A stretch of 64,000 nucleotides of DNA, from NCBI GenBank assembly GCA_012839295.1, contig DUNO01000011.1, positions 35,484 through 99,483 on the forward strand. The letters are read 5' to 3'. The stretch comes from Clostridiales bacterium (lineage in GTDB: Bacteria > Bacillota > Clostridia > Lachnospirales > Lachnospiraceae). Position numbers and translations under genes: made by a program. Positions 50,165 through 61,827 of this stretch are shown piece after piece. The notes beneath the pieces were generated by a model that worked only from the letters and a program-made list of their open reading frames with translations, had not been told where the DNA came from and ran no database searches. Numbering within the stretch: position 1 is the stretch's first letter; each line of letters opens with the position of its first letter.

Positions 50165-53100
50165 ATGAAGAAGATCTATAGCCTCGGTATAGATATTGGT
50201 TCCACCACCGTTAAAATAGTGATTATCAATAATGACGGAACGCTGCTTTTTTCCGATTATGAGCGTCACTTTGCCAATATACAGGAGACCCTGGCCAGCT
50301 TAATTAAAAAGGCCCAGGAAAAGCTCGGGGATGTTGCCGTATCGCCTGTCATCACAGGTTCAGGCGGCTTAACCATCTCAAAGCACCTTGACATCCCCTT
50401 TGTCCAGGAGGTAGTCGCAGTATCGACCTCCCTGCAGGACTATGCTCCACATACCGATGTAGCCATCGAGCTGGGCGGTGAGGATGCGAAGATTATTTAT
50501 TTTTCCAATGGAATCGAACAGCGTATGAACGGAATCTGTGCCGGAGGTACAGGCTCCTTTATTGACCAGATGGCAAGCCTCCTAAAGACAGATGCTTCGG
50601 GCCTTAACGAATATGCCAAAAGCTATCAGGCCATCTATCCCATTGCTGCACGCTGCGGTGTATTTGCAAAATCGGATATCCAGCCCTTAATTAATGAGGG
50701 TGCCACAAAGCCGGATCTTTCCGCTTCCATCTTCCAGGCTGTTGTCAACCAGACGATCAGCGGCCTGGCCTGTGGAAAGCCCATCCGCGGCAATGTGGCC
50801 TTTCTGGGCGGCCCCTTACATTTCCTTGGGGAATTAAAAAACGCTTTTATCCGTACCCTGAATTTAAAGGAGGACCAGGTCATTGCCCCCGAGCATTCCC
50901 ATCTGTTCGCTGCCTTGGGTGCGGCAATGAACGCAAAGCAGGACTCCCAGGCTGACTTATCCGGCTTATATGAGAAGCTGTCCCATGGAATCAAAATGGA
51001 CTTTGAAGTAAACCGGCTGCAGCCCCTATTTACAAGCGAAGATGATTACCAGGCCTTTATAGACAAGCATTCTGTACATACGGTCAAAAAAGGCGATTTA
51101 AATACTTATGAAGGAAACTGCTTCCTGGGCATTGATGCCGGCTCCACCACCACTAAGGTGGCCCTGGTGGGCGAGGACGGCTCCCTATTATACTCCTTCT
51201 ACAGCAATAATAACGGCAGCCCCCTTAAAACCACCATACGGGCGGTCAAGGAAATCTACGACCTCCTGCCGGAAAACGCCAGGATCGTGCGCTCCTGCTC
51301 CACCGGTTACGGGGAAGCCCTGATCAAGGCCGCATTAATGCTTGATGAAGGCGAGGTAGAAACTGTGGCCCACTATCATGCTGCCGCCTTTTTCGAGCCT
51401 GAGGTGGACTGCATCCTGGATATCGGCGGACAGGACATGAAATGTATTAAGATCAAGAATGAATCTGTTGATAATGTCCTGTTAAATGAAGCCTGCTCCT
51501 CCGGCTGCGGCTCCTTTATCGAAACCTTTGCAAAATCCTTAAATTATGAAGTCCAGGATTTCGCCAAGGTTGCCCTGTATGCCGAAAATCCTATTGACCT
51601 GGGAACCCGTTGTACCGTATTCATGAATTCAAAGGTAAAGCAGGCCCAGAAGGAAGGGGCTACCGTTGCGGATATCTCCGCCGGCCTGGCTTATTCCGTT
51701 ATTAAAAATGCATTATATAAGGTAATTAAAATTACCAATCCCCGGGATCTTGGTAAAAAGATGGTTGTCCAGGGCGGGACTTTTTATAATGATGCGGTTC
51801 TTCGGAGCTTTGAGACCATCTCCGGCTGCGAAGCCGTACGGCCTGATATTGCGGGCATTATGGGCGCCTTCGGAGCGGCTTTGATTGCACGGGAGCACTA
51901 TGAAGGTGAAGCTACCTCCATGCTTTCCATTGATGCCATTAATGAGCTGAAATTTGAAACCGCACTGGCGCGCTGCAAGCGCTGTACCAACAGCTGCCTG
52001 CTCACCATTAATAAATTCACCGGGGGAAGGCAGTTCATCTCCGGAAACCGCTGTGAGCGGGGACTGGGCAAGGAAAAGAATGTTGATAATATCCCCAACC
52101 TTTTTGAATATAAGCTGAACCGCTATTTTGCATATGAGCCGCTGCCGGAGGCAGAGGCTGTGCGCGGCGTCGTTGGGATCCCCAGGGTACTGAACATGTA
52201 CGAGAATTACCCCTTCTGGCACACCTTCTTTACCAAGCTGGGCTACCGGGTAGTGCTGTCGCCAACCTCCAGCCGGAAGATCTATGAGCTGGGAATCGAA
52301 TCCATTCCCAGTGAATCCGAATGCTATCCGGCAAAACTGGTACACGGGCATGTGAAATGGTTAATTGACCAGGGGGTCCGCTATATCTTCTATCCCAGCA
52401 TCCCCTATGAGCGAAAGGAGATCCCCGGCGCCAACAACCATTACAACTGCCCCATTGTAACCTCCTATCCTGAGAATATTAAGAACAATGTCGAGGAGCT
52501 TAAGGATTCTTCCATCCTCTTTGAAAGCCCCTTCCTGTCCTTTGAAAATATTGAAATTGCCGGCAACCGCCTGGTGGAATTGTTCGCCTGCAAGCCCGGT
52601 ATCTCTGAAAAGGAAGTAAGGTCCGCCGTCACTGCGGCTTGGGCAGAGCTGTCTGTTGCAAGGGAGGATATGTGCAAAAAAGGCGAGGAGACCATTGCCT
52701 ATCTGCAAGCTTCCGGCAGAAAGGGCATTGTACTGGCAGGCCGTCCCTACCATGTGGATCCCGAGATCCATCATGGTATACCGGAGCTAATCAACTCCTA
52801 TGGTGTAGCCGTCCTTACAGAGGATGCTATCTCCCACCTCGGCGAAATCGACCGCCCTACCATTGTAGTGGATCAATGGATGTACCACTCCAGGCTATAT
52901 GCTGCGGCCTCCTACGTCCGCACCCAGCCGAACCTGGAGCTCATCCAATTAAACTCCTTTGGCTGCGGCCTGGATGCGGTAACCACGGACCAGGTCAACG
53001 ATATACTCTCAAAATCGGGTAAAATCTATACTGTATTGAAGATAGATGAAGTAAATAACCTGGGTGCAGCAAGGATCCGTATCCGTTCGCTCCTGTCTGC

Positions 53101-54454
53101 TGTCCGTGAACGTGAGACCAAGCACCTTAAGGCGAATGTAGTTTCCTCCGCCCACAACCGGGTAATATTTACGGAAGAAATGAGGGAAACCTATACGATT
53201 CTTGCCCCGCAGATGTCTCCGATCCATTTTGACCTATTGGAGCCTGCACTCAGAAGCGGCGGCTACAAGGTTGAGGTACTGCCAAATGACAACCGTCAGG
53301 CCGTGGATGTTGGTCTGCAATATGTAAATAACGATGCCTGCTATCCATCCCTAATGGTAGTAGGCCAGATCATGGACGCTCTGCTCTCGGGAAAATATGA
53401 TTTAAACAAAGTGGCTGTCATGATTACCCAGACCGGCGGGGGCTGCCGTGCCACCAACTATATCGGCTTCATCCGGAGGGCTTTGGAAAAAGCCGGTATG
53501 TCACAGATTCCTGTAGTCTCCTTAAGCGCCTCAGGCCTTGAGAAAAACCCGGGTCTTAAGATTACGCCCCAGCTGCTGATTACGGCAATGCAGGCCTTGG
53601 TTTACGGTGATGTCTTCATGCGTGTATTGTACCGGACCCGGCCCTATGAAAAAATCCCCGGCTCCGCCAATGCCCTTCACCATAAATGGAGGGATATCTG
53701 TATCAAGAGCCTTGAAAACGGTGCAAAATGGGGCGAATATAAAAAGAACCTCCGGGGAATCATCCAGGATTTTGATACCCTCTTACTGGATGAAACCGTG
53801 AAAAAGCCCAGGGTAGGCATTGTTGGGGAAATCCTTGTTAAGTTCCTTCCTTCCGCCAACAATTACCTGGTAGAGCTTCTGGAAGCAGAAGGAGCTGAGG
53901 CCGTAATGCCTGATTTACTCGATTTCTTCATGTACAGCTCCTATAACAATAACTTTAAGGCCAGATACCTTGGAAAGAAGAAAACCTCCGCATACATTGG
54001 AAATACAGTAATCTGGGCATTGGAAAGGCTCCGTTCGACCTCAACGAAGGCCTTCGAAAACAGCAGGCGTTTTACCCCTCCTGTACCGATTAAAACCTTG
54101 GCTGATTATGCTGAGACCGTGGTCTCTACCGGCAACCAGACCGGTGAGGGTTGGTTCCTGACCGGTGAGATGCTGGAGCTGATCCACTCCGGTGTTAAAA
54201 ACATTGTTTGTACCCAGCCTTTTGCCTGCCTGCCGAACCATATCGTAGGCAAGGGCGTTATCAAGGAAATACGCAGGCAATATCCGGAAGCTAACATCGT
54301 GGCTGTTGACTATGATCCGGGTGCCAGTGAGGTTAACCAATTAAACCGGATTAAGCTTATGCTGGCTACTGCGGTGAAGAATATGGATAAGAATGAGGTA
54401 CCTGCCGAAAAGGTGCATATGGAAAGTGCTCAGGGTGAGCTGCAGTATGAATAG
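50165..54454 (+). CDS. Giant acyl-CoA dehydratase activase (two BadF/BadG/BcrA/BcrD ATPase domains plus DUF2229 and dehydratase-like C-terminus)
   Basis: [16 protein letters not shown]...[15 protein letters not shown] and [16 protein letters not shown]...[16 protein letters not shown]2229-like [24 protein letters not shown]. Confidence 0.93.
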   Translation: MKKIYSLGIDIGSTTVKIVIINNDGTLLFSDYERHFANIQETLASLIKKAQEKLGDVAVSPVITGSGGLTISKHLDIPFVQEVVAVSTSLQDYAPHTDVAIELGGEDAKIIYFSNGIEQRMNGICAGGTGSFIDQMASLLKTDASGLNEYAKSYQAIYPIAARCGVFAKSDIQPLINEGATKPDLSASIFQAVVNQTISGLACGKPIRGNVAFLGGPLHFLGELKNAFIRTLNLKEDQVIAPEHSHLFAALGAAMNAKQDSQADLSGLYEKLSHGIKMDFEVNRLQPLFTSEDDYQAFIDKHSVHTVKKGDLNTYEGNCFLGIDAGSTTTKVALVGEDGSLLYSFYSNNNGSPLKTTIRAVKEIYDLLPENARIVRSCSTGYGEALIKAALMLDEGEVETVAHYHAAAFFEPEVDCILDIGGQDMKCIKIKNESVDNVLLNEACSSGCGSFIETFAKSLNYEVQDFAKVALYAENPIDLGTRCTVFMNSKVKQAQKEGATVADISAGLAYSVIKNALYKVIKITNPRDLGKKMVVQGGTFYNDAVLRSFETISGCEAVRPDIAGIMGAFGAALIAREHYEGEATSMLSIDAINELKFETALARCKRCTNSCLLTINKFTGGRQFISGNRCERGLGKEKNVDNIPNLFEYKLNRYFAYEPLPEAEAVRGVVGIPRVLNMYENYPFWHTFFTKLGYRVVLSPTSSRKIYELGIESIPSESECYPAKLVHGHVKWLIDQGVRYIFYPSIPYERKEIPGANNHYNCPIVTSYPENIKNNVEELKDSSILFESPFLSFENIEIAGNRLVELFACKPGISEKEVRSAVTAAWAELSVAREDMCKKGEETIAYLQASGRKGIVLAGRPYHVDPEIHHGIPELINSYGVAVLTEDAISHLGEIDRPTIVVDQWMYHSRLYAAASYVRTQPNLELIQLNSFGCGLDAVTTDQVNDILSKSGKIYTVLKIDEVNNLGAARIRIRSLLSAVRERETKHLKANVVSSAHNRVIFTEEMRETYTILAPQMSPIHFDLLEPALRSGGYKVEVLPNDNRQAVDVGLQYVNNDACYPSLMVVGQIMDALLSGKYDLNKVAVMITQTGGGCRATNYIGFIRRALEKAGMSQIPVVSLSASGLEKNPGLKITPQLLITAMQALVYGDVFMRVLYRTRPYEKIPGSANALHHKWRDICIKSLENGAKWGEYKKNLRGIIQDFDTLLLDETVKKPRVGIVGEILVKFLPSANNYLVELLEAEGAEAVMPDLLDFFMYSSYNNNFKARYLGKKKTSAYIGNTVIWALERLRSTSTKAFENSRRFTPPVPIKTLADYAETVVSTGNQTGEGWFLTGEMLELIHSGVKNIVCTQPFACLPNHIVGKGVIKEIRRQYPEANIVAVDYDPGASEVNQLNRIKLMLATAVKNMDKNEVPAEKVHMESAQGELQYE

Positions 54455-54580
54455 GGTATGAATGGGGCTGGATCTGGGTTGGGAATAAGGCTGGATTATG
54501 CTATTGGGTTTGGTCTTTGCGGGGGGTGTGAGTACACTTCCAGCATTAATATAGAATTTTATTTTAAAACAATAACAAGA

Positions 54581-54610
54581 AGAGGGTGTTTTCTTTTTGT
54601 AGCACCCTCT
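54581..54610. terminator. Hairpin downstream of the activase gene
   Basis: AGAGGGTGTT...AGCACCCTCT. Confidence 0.6.
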
Positions 54611-54700
54611 GCCTGTTATTATTTTTAAAGAGATGTTATAAGGAAGATTATTTATGATGTGTTACGGGAGCTTTTCTTGGTGTTTTGTTTCTTCGGGTTT

Positions 54701-56245
54701 CTAGTCATAGTTGTTCTGCCTGCTATCATCCTCATCCTTGCAGGGACAGTCACCAGCTTCTTTTGTGCCTGTTATTACTGTTTCCGGTTTCTTTTCATAA
54801 TTTGTCTCTATTTTTCCGTCCCTGCTTATTTCTTCTGAGAATTCGTGTGCGAACTGGGCCTTAAGCTCTTTTCTGTTAAGGGACTTCTGACCCTTGTCCG
54901 GCTTTGCTTTCCTGGACCATTTCATAATCAGGTAGATTAGGGAAAAGGCTGCCGTCATCCCTATACCGGCAATTAATCCCGAGGTCTGCCCGGAGATAAA
55001 GGGCATGCTGGCGATTATGATGATAATACTGATTAAGGCGATCCAGGAGGTGAAGGGAAAGCCAGGCATTTGGCATTTTCCTTCCGGCGGACAGCCGTTG
55101 CATTTGCGGAAACGGATGTGGGTAGCCATAATTACCCCATAGGTCAGCAATGTGGCAAAGCCGCCGGAGCTGATTAAGAACAGATATACGCTTGGGAAAA
55201 ATTGCCCGGCTCCCAGGGCGAGCAGCATGGCAAGCCCGGAGAACAGGATGCCCCGGTAAGGTACGTCCGTTGATTCCTTTAACCATTTTGGCGCATGCTC
55301 CTCATCTGCAAGGGTGCGTATCATCCTTCCCAGACCAAACATGGCGGCCAGCATGGTGGAAAGGATGGCCGTAACCAGGATAAAATTAATTGCAATGCCT
55401 GCCCAGGACATTCCCCAGCGCGTTAAAGCTGCAACCATCGGGCTGACATCCTCCCTCAATGCTCCTGTCGGTATCAGGGGCAGCAGGGCAATGGCGGACA
55501 GCACATACAGGCCTACCAGGGCTACAACCGTATAGAGGATTGCCCTCGGTATAGTCCTATGGGGATCCTTTGCTTCTGAAGAGGCCATCCCGATAATCTC
55601 AAAGCCGGCATAGGCAAATACAACGATCAGCATGCTGCCTGCAATACTCCTGATACCGCCGGGCAGCAGGGGCTCCCTTGCCAGTTCACCGATCCCGATG
55701 GCACCCACGCCCCTGATGGCTCCGGTAATCAACAACAGGGCCAGCACAATAAATGCCACCACTGCAAATACCTTTACAATAGCCAGGCTTGATTCCAGCT
55801 TACTTAGCTTACTTGCTCCCAGGAGGTTTAGCAGCGTCGTTGCAATTATAATGACACAGCCTGATATGGGTACCGATATGCCCGGATACCATTCCTTGAT
55901 CAGGATGGATGCGGCTATTGCTTCACTGGACATCGCCAGCACCATGCCGGTCCAATATACCCATCCGATGACAAAGCCCGCACCGGGTCCAAAAACATTT
56001 GCCGTAAAGGTATAAAAAGAACCGGAAGCCGGATTTGCCACAATCATTTCCGATAATGCGAAAAGAATAAAATAAATTAAAATACCTCCTAATATATAGG
56101 ATATAACAATTGCCGGTCCAGCCGCCTGTATTGCGACGGCGGAGCCCAGAAAAAAGGAACCCCCGACCACAGAGCCCATGGCCATCATCGTCAATTGCCA
56201 GGCGGATAAGCCTTTCTCATGCTGCTTCATCCTCATTTCCTCCAA
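54701..56245 (-). CDS. APC-family amino acid permease
   Basis: LSAWQLTMMAMGSVVGGSFFLGSAVAI, EIIGMASSEAKDPHRTIPRAI. Confidence 0.93.
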   Translation of the reverse strand: MEEMRMKQHEKGLSAWQLTMMAMGSVVGGSFFLGSAVAIQAAGPAIVISYILGGILIYFILFALSEMIVANPASGSFYTFTANVFGPGAGFVIGWVYWTGMVLAMSSEAIAASILIKEWYPGISVPISGCVIIIATTLLNLLGASKLSKLESSLAIVKVFAVVAFIVLALLLITGAIRGVGAIGIGELAREPLLPGGIRSIAGSMLIVVFAYAGFEIIGMASSEAKDPHRTIPRAILYTVVALVGLYVLSAIALLPLIPTGALREDVSPMVAALTRWGMSWAGIAINFILVTAILSTMLAAMFGLGRMIRTLADEEHAPKWLKESTDVPYRGILFSGLAMLLALGAGQFFPSVYLFLISSGGFATLLTYGVIMATHIRFRKCNGCPPEGKCQMPGFPFTSWIALISIIIIIASMPFISGQTSGLIAGIGMTAAFSLIYLIMKWSRKAKPDKGQKSLNRKELKAQFAHEFSEEISRDGKIETNYEKKPETVITGTKEAGDCPCKDEDDSRQNNYD

Positions 56246-56385
56246 ACAGATTATTCATGTTCATGTTATTGTAATGATCCAAACCGAACCTATTTATACA
56301 AAACTAATATTTATGGTTATTATGCCTAGATTCTGAAATTACATTCGGTTTCCGGATTACATCCCAAAAATTGAAAACAAAAAAA

Positions 56386-56425
56386 CAGCCCCCGCCGGAA
56401 AGCATATTGCAATCCCAAGGAGCTG
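56386..56425 (-). terminator. Terminator downstream of ung
   Basis: CAGCTCC...GGGGGCTGTTTTTTTGTTTT. Confidence 0.75.
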
Positions 56426-56442
56426 CCATAATACAGCCTATA

Positions 56443-57138
56443 TTATTTATTCTCAATCTGCCAGTCAATCGGGGATATCCCATTTTGCTGCAAAAATTCA
56501 TTTGTCCTGCTAAAATGCCTGCAGCCGAAAAAGCCACGGTAGGCAGACAGGGGGCTCGGGTGGGGAGCCTCCAAGATCAAATGTTTCGGGTTATTCAGCA
56601 TTGCTTTCTTTTGCTGGGCAGGCCTGCCCCATAATAAGAATACAATCGGACGGTCCTGGGCATTCACGGCCTGGATGACCGCGTCCGTAAAGAGCTCCCA
56701 GCCCTTTCCCTGATGGGAATTGGCTTGATGTGCCCGGACAGTCAAAACCGTGTTCAAAAGCAGGACACCCTGCTTCGCCCATTTTTCCAAATACCCGTTA
56801 TTCGGTATATAGCATCCCAGGTCATCCTGAAGCTCCTGGTAGATATTGACCAGGGATGGAGGGATCTCCACATCCGGTTTTACGGAAAAACATAAGCCAT
56901 GGGCCTGTCCTTCATTATGATAGGGATCCTGCCCCAGCACAACAACCTTGACCTGGCTTAAGGGTGTTAAATGGAACGCATTAAAAATATCATCCGCGTT
57001 GGGATAGATGGTATAATGCGTATATTCTGACTTTACAAATTGATATAGCTGTGAATAATAAGGCATCCGGAACTCCTTGCCAACCGCGTCCAGCCAATCA
57101 TTACTAATCGCTCCCAAAGCTATTTCCCCTTTCCTCAT
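56443..57138 (-). CDS. ung: Uracil-DNA glycosylase
   Basis: [51 protein letters not shown]. Confidence 0.98.
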   Translation of the reverse strand: MRKGEIALGAISNDWLDAVGKEFRMPYYSQLYQFVKSEYTHYTIYPNADDIFNAFHLTPLSQVKVVVLGQDPYHNEGQAHGLCFSVKPDVEIPPSLVNIYQELQDDLGCYIPNNGYLEKWAKQGVLLLNTVLTVRAHQANSHQGKGWELFTDAVIQAVNAQDRPIVFLLWGRPAQQKKAMLNNPKHLILEAPHPSPLSAYRGFFGCRHFSRTNEFLQQNGISPIDWQIENK

Positions 57139-57153
57139 AACCTCAATCTATAA

Positions 57154-57915
57154 TTACAATCTGACACTAACTCCCTTTTCATGCAGATAGCGCTTAAGCT
57201 CCAGAACCTCCAGCTCCTTGTAGTGGAATAAGGATGCCGCCAGGGCCGCATCTGCCTTTCCCTCTGTCAGGGCATCATAAAAATGCTCCATATTCCCCGC
57301 ACCACCGGAAGCAATCACGGGTACAGGCACATTTTCAGAAATGGTTCTCGTCAGCTCAAGGTCATAACCATCCTTAGTACCATCCTTGTCCATGCTGGTA
57401 AGCAAAATTTCACCGGCGCCAAGCTCACAGGCCTTCATTGCCCATTCCACGGCATCGATACCCATATCGACGCGCCCACCATTTTTATAGATATTCCAGC
57501 CGTTGCCATCGGGCCTCCGTTTTGCATCAATCGCCAGCACCACACACTGGCTTCCGAATTTATCCGCCGCTTCGCTTATAAGGCTGGGATTTAAAATTGC
57601 TGCCGTATTTACGGCAATCTTATCTGCGCCTTCCCGGAGGATCATCTTAAAATCATCTACGGTACGGATGCCTCCGCCAACGGTAAAGGGAATGAATACG
57701 GTCTCAGCCACTCTGCGGACCATATCGATTTTAATCGTCCTTGCATCCGAGGAAGCCGTAATATCGAGGAAAACCAGCTCATCAGCTCCCGCCTTGTCAT
57801 AAGCCGCCCCCACCTCTACCGGGTCACCTGCATCCCTTAAATTAACAAAATTAATTCCCTTTACTACCCTGCCATTATGCACATCCAAACATGGAATAAT
57901 TCTCTTTGTATACAT
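57154..57915 (-). CDS. hisF: Imidazole glycerol phosphate synthase subunit HisF
   Basis: [51 protein letters not shown]. Confidence 0.98.
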   Translation of the reverse strand: MYTKRIIPCLDVHNGRVVKGINFVNLRDAGDPVEVGAAYDKAGADELVFLDITASSDARTIKIDMVRRVAETVFIPFTVGGGIRTVDDFKMILREGADKIAVNTAAILNPSLISEAADKFGSQCVVLAIDAKRRPDGNGWNIYKNGGRVDMGIDAVEWAMKACELGAGEILLTSMDKDGTKDGYDLELTRTISENVPVPVIASGGAGNMEHFYDALTEGKADAALAASLFHYKELEVLELKRYLHEKGVSVRL

Positions 57916-57953
57916 GCCATCTCTCCTATCAATTCAAACAACGATCCCTACCT

Positions 57954-58559
57954 TTATAATGCCGCAAAATTCTTTAGTATTGCAAGACCCACATCCCCGC
58001 TTTTTTCGGGATGGAACTGGCAGGCAAATATATTGCCTTTTTCCACCGCAGCATGTATCAAAGTACTATAGAAGGTAGATGCAGCCACATCGGCCTCATG
58101 CTTCGCTTTTAAATAATAGGAATGCACGAAATAAACATAGGATCCGTCCGGGATCCCTTTGAATAATCTGGATTCCGGGCTAATGGCCAAGGAGTTCCAG
58201 CCCATGTGGGGGATCTTTAGCCCTTCACAGTCCGGAATACGGAGAATCTCCCCCTCCAGTATGGATAAGCCGTCCACACCGTCACACTCATCACTGCGTT
58301 CAAACAGCAGCTGCAGCCCTAAACATATCCCAAGCAACGGCGTGCCGCTTTTTGCAATTTCCTTAATCACATCCACCAATTGATAATGCTGCAGCTTCTC
58401 CATTGCGTCACCGAAATTGCCAACCCCGGGCAGTATCACCCTATCCGCCTTTAAAAGACTTTCCCTGTCCCTTGTTACAACAGCCTCTTCTCCCAGGTAA
58501 GCGAGAGCCTTCTCCACGCTTTTCAAATTACCAGCATCATAATCAATTATAGCTATCAT
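57954..58559 (-). CDS. hisH: Imidazole glycerol phosphate synthase subunit HisH
   Basis: MIAIIDYDAGNLKSVEKAL; PLLGICLGLQLLFERSDE; FACQFHPEKSGDVGL. Confidence 0.98.
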   Translation of the reverse strand: MIAIIDYDAGNLKSVEKALAYLGEEAVVTRDRESLLKADRVILPGVGNFGDAMEKLQHYQLVDVIKEIAKSGTPLLGICLGLQLLFERSDECDGVDGLSILEGEILRIPDCEGLKIPHMGWNSLAISPESRLFKGIPDGSYVYFVHSYYLKAKHEADVAASTFYSTLIHAAVEKGNIFACQFHPEKSGDVGLAILKNFAAL

Positions 58560-58601
58560 TCTTATGCCCGTGCCTTTCCTTAACTGAAAACCCTTTTATA
58601 T

Positions 58602-58662
58602 AGACCGGTCCAAGCAGGGCAAGTCTGAGGGTATTTTGTCCTCTCCTTTGCTTTACCGGTCT
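58602..58662 (-). other. Long imperfect hairpin between the zinc-ribbon protein gene and hisH
   Basis: AGACCGGT...ACCGGTCT outer arms with further inner pairing. Confidence 0.6.
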
Positions 58663-58693
58663 AATGCCAAGTCAAATATTCCTGTTAAATGTA

Positions 58694-60820
58694 TCAGTTA
58701 TTTATATTATTATCTACGACATCATACACTGCTAAACTATATTGCTTCATATTATCATAGGAGATAATTTCCATTGCCTGCTTTTCCGAAAGCTTGAATT
58801 CATTCTTTAATTCCGCCAGTATCTGCTCCCTGACATATTTTAAATCACTTTCAATCCCTAACAGTGTAGCAAGCTCTATGTACTTGTCATATCTTTTCAG
58901 GCCCTTTAACAAGGAATCTAGCGCCTGCGGATATTCTCCTATGGAATAAAAACTATTATAAGAGTTCAGCTGCTTATTAACAAACATAACCGTCATGATT
59001 TTATCGTATATGGCAATATCCTCATCCTTGATCTCCATACCGTATACCTCATTATAAGCATCCGTATACTTCTGCCCATCAAAATAATTGGTCGCTTTCT
59101 CTATGCTCAGAGTATAGGAAACCGCATTGGTTCCCACTATTATTAACGTCGCCAGCAATCCGAAGAAGATAAATACGATGGTGGCACCTAAACGGTTGAT
59201 CCTTCCCTCATCCTCTTCGATGTCATCGATTACCTGGATGATTTCTCTGTTTTTCTTTTCTTTTTTCTCTTTTTTACGTTTAGCAGCTTTCCCTTTGCCG
59301 CTCTCTTCTTCTCCCTCCGCAGCTCCCTTTTTACTTTTTTTCGGTTTTTTACCGGCTCCGGCCTCTTCTGGCTCTTCGCCTGCCTTCCCCTTTGCTTTGC
59401 CTTTCTTGGGAGGGGCTGCCGCTAATTCATCCGCCTTGTCCGCTTCCGTTTCCAATGCGCCAGCCTTCTTTGGTTCCTTACTCTTTTTTACATTGCCAAA
59501 CAAAAGCTGCAGAAGATTTTTCTTCGGCTTTTCACCATCTGCCGCCCCATCCTTTTTCTGTTTCTTTTCCTTTTTTGCTTTCTTCCCTTTTTTATCCGGT
59601 ACCTTACTCAGGATCTCCTCTTCCTGCATTTCAAGGTCCGTTAAGGAAGATATTCCTTTTAAAGCGTCAGAAAACACTTCTCCTACATCGCTGGGTCCGC
59701 TATCCTTTGGTGGTTCCACTGCTTTACCCTGCAGCAGGTCATTAATTGCCCTCACATCCTCCGATACCGGGTCATCCGAAGCTATCTGACCCAGAAGACT
59801 TAAGAAATCATCCTCGTCTGCTTCGGTTTGATCCGTGTCTTCCGATACCCCCGAAACGGCATCCTGAAGCTCTAATTCCGGGTTTCCTGGCTCCTGGGAC
59901 TTTAACTCTTGGGAGTTTAGCCCCTTGTCCCCAGCTTGTCCTTCCAGTTCATCCAGACCTTCCAGATCCACACGGTAATCATCCGGAACCGTATTAAGAC
60001 TATCCAATAAAGCATTTAAATCCGGGTCAAAATCCTCCTCTTCCAATTCGGGAAGCTCCTCCAGAAGCTGATTCTCCTCTGACTGCGGATCCGCCTCCTT
60101 ATCAGCTGCTCCATCATTAAACGCACCCGACAGCAGGTCTGCCAGATTATCTTGAAGCCCCTGATCCCCAAGGCCTTCTTCCTGAGCTTTCTCCTCCGGT
60201 GCCTGGCTGCTGCCAAATGCCTGTTCCTCAGAAGCTATACCAGCCAATGTCTCCGGCATTATCTCAGGCTCAATCATTGCTTCCGACGCTGTCCCAGTGG
60301 CTTTTGCCGTATTCCCGGTTCCGCCCGCCCCGGGCTCCTTCGCCGGCGCTTTCTCATGGTCATACAAAAGCTGGGAAATATCCTCTCCGAATAATTCCTC
60401 ATCACTGATTACAGTTTCCATCCCTAAATCCCTTAAATCATCACCCAGGTCATAATTATCAAAATCCTCCAGGTCACTTAAATCTATGGGATACGACATA
60501 TAGTCCTGCCAATCGTCTGCCGATTGACCCTCAGCAGCGATCCCAGGGCTATGTAACTTTTCCATATCATTCATGTCATCCAAGTTGTCTTGGACAAGCT
60601 GCAGGCTGCTTCGATTTCCACCTGACGAATTTGCAACACTTTTCTTCTTATAGATACTTTCTGCTGTTGGAGTAGTCATTTTAACCGAATTTAATAAGCT
60701 GTCAAGATAAGATTCATTTGACACCTTACTCCTCTTATCCTGGCAGTTCTCGCAATATTCTATCCCGTCTGGTATATTAGCTTTACATATCTTACATCTT
60801 GCCATCCATGCACCGTCCAC
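58694..60820 (-). CDS. Zinc-ribbon membrane protein with long acidic and Lys/Gly-rich disordered regions and a TM plus helical C-terminus
   Basis: N-terminal CKICKANIPDGIEYCENCQDK; KKGKAKGKAGEEPEEAGAGKKPKKSKK; TM ATIVFIFFGLLATLIIVGTNAVSY. Confidence 0.82.
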   Translation of the reverse strand: MDGAWMARCKICKANIPDGIEYCENCQDKRSKVSNESYLDSLLNSVKMTTPTAESIYKKKSVANSSGGNRSSLQLVQDNLDDMNDMEKLHSPGIAAEGQSADDWQDYMSYPIDLSDLEDFDNYDLGDDLRDLGMETVISDEELFGEDISQLLYDHEKAPAKEPGAGGTGNTAKATGTASEAMIEPEIMPETLAGIASEEQAFGSSQAPEEKAQEEGLGDQGLQDNLADLLSGAFNDGAADKEADPQSEENQLLEELPELEEEDFDPDLNALLDSLNTVPDDYRVDLEGLDELEGQAGDKGLNSQELKSQEPGNPELELQDAVSGVSEDTDQTEADEDDFLSLLGQIASDDPVSEDVRAINDLLQGKAVEPPKDSGPSDVGEVFSDALKGISSLTDLEMQEEEILSKVPDKKGKKAKKEKKQKKDGAADGEKPKKNLLQLLFGNVKKSKEPKKAGALETEADKADELAAAPPKKGKAKGKAGEEPEEAGAGKKPKKSKKGAAEGEEESGKGKAAKRKKEKKEKKNREIIQVIDDIEEDEGRINRLGATIVFIFFGLLATLIIVGTNAVSYTLSIEKATNYFDGQKYTDAYNEVYGMEIKDEDIAIYDKIMTVMFVNKQLNSYNSFYSIGEYPQALDSLLKGLKRYDKYIELATLLGIESDLKYVREQILAELKNEFKLSEKQAMEIISYDNMKQYSLAVYDVVDNNINN

Positions 60821-60874
60821 TTTATTGTAAATAAAATTCTAACAAGCAAATCCCTCATTCATACCTGGCATTGA

Positions 60875-61351
60875 TTAGCCAACATTAACATCGGAATTCA
60901 AGTTAGCTATGATTTTTCTTAGGTCGACTATTTCAATCATCCTATCCTCCGTTTCAAAAACCCCTATAATCACATTTTTCTGGTTTATTGAAAGTCTTTT
61001 ATTCAATTCCTTTATCTCAGCCTTGGCAACCTTATGTATTCCGCTGACACTGTCCACATGGAATGCAACATGTAAATTATTAATATTCGCAATAATATTC
61101 ATGTCGTTCCCATCGTCATTTGCGCTCTCCAGCCCAAAACATGCAGCTAAATTAACGATCGGAAGTACAACCTCCCTTGGTATAATAATTCCTTCAATAT
61201 AAGCATGCGAATTTGGTACAGGTGTTGGTTCTTTGTCATAAGGAAGAATCTCCTTGATATCGTTGATATTAATCCCATATGGATTTTTACCAACCCTAAA
61301 CTCCAAAATCTCAACCTCAGATGCCCCGCCCATGAATAAATCCATCTCCAT
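60875..61351 (-). CDS. CheW-like chemotaxis coupling protein
   Basis: EILEFRVGKNPYGININDIKEILPY...YIEGIIIPREVVLPIVNLAACFGL. Confidence 0.92.
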   Translation of the reverse strand: MEMDLFMGGASEVEILEFRVGKNPYGININDIKEILPYDKEPTPVPNSHAYIEGIIIPREVVLPIVNLAACFGLESANDDGNDMNIIANINNLHVAFHVDSVSGIHKVAKAEIKELNKRLSINQKNVIIGVFETEDRMIEIVDLRKIIANLNSDVNVG

Positions 61352-61724
61352 ACAATTACCTCCATATAAGTATCTATTTTGAAATTACTCTGGAAAAAAT
61401 GACAAATAGTCCAAAAATTCATCATAATCTATTATAGTGTTAAAGTCACCTTTTGTAAAGGCACAAAACCGGGCTCCGGCCAGTGTCTGCCCCTCATTCC
61501 TATTATTTTAATCTAACACATATATATATCGGTAGGATTATGTAAATTATTTAGCTGATTTTCAAATTGATCCTAATAAAAATGCAAAACCTACATAACC
61601 TGCCATTTTTCCCCCCACTCCAAGACTCCCCCCCTGGTCATTCCCTTTGTCCGGCGCCTTCCAGGATTCCCATCTTCCATAGGGTAGTCCCTTCGATACT
61701 AAATAGACACCCGGGCATCAAAAA

Positions 61725-61747
61725 AGACATGCTAAAACAACATGTCT
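61725..61747 (-). terminator. Terminator downstream of the pantothenate kinase gene
   Basis: AGACATGTTGTTTTAGCATGTCTTTTTTG. Confidence 0.82.
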
Positions 61748-61827
61748 TCCGGGAGTTACTGCATTTGTAAATAAAAATGAGAGCTTCTGCCTAAAAAAAC
61801 GAAGTAATCCCGTCAAAATCCTGATCC

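Noticed and set aside
51713-52351. 212-aa minus-strand ORF inside the activase gene
   Set aside because: Antisense to strongly conserved coding sequence.
59127-59789. 220-aa plus-strand ORF opposite the zinc-ribbon protein
   Set aside because: Phe/Ser-rich low-complexity product is the antisense of a Lys/Glu-rich coding region.
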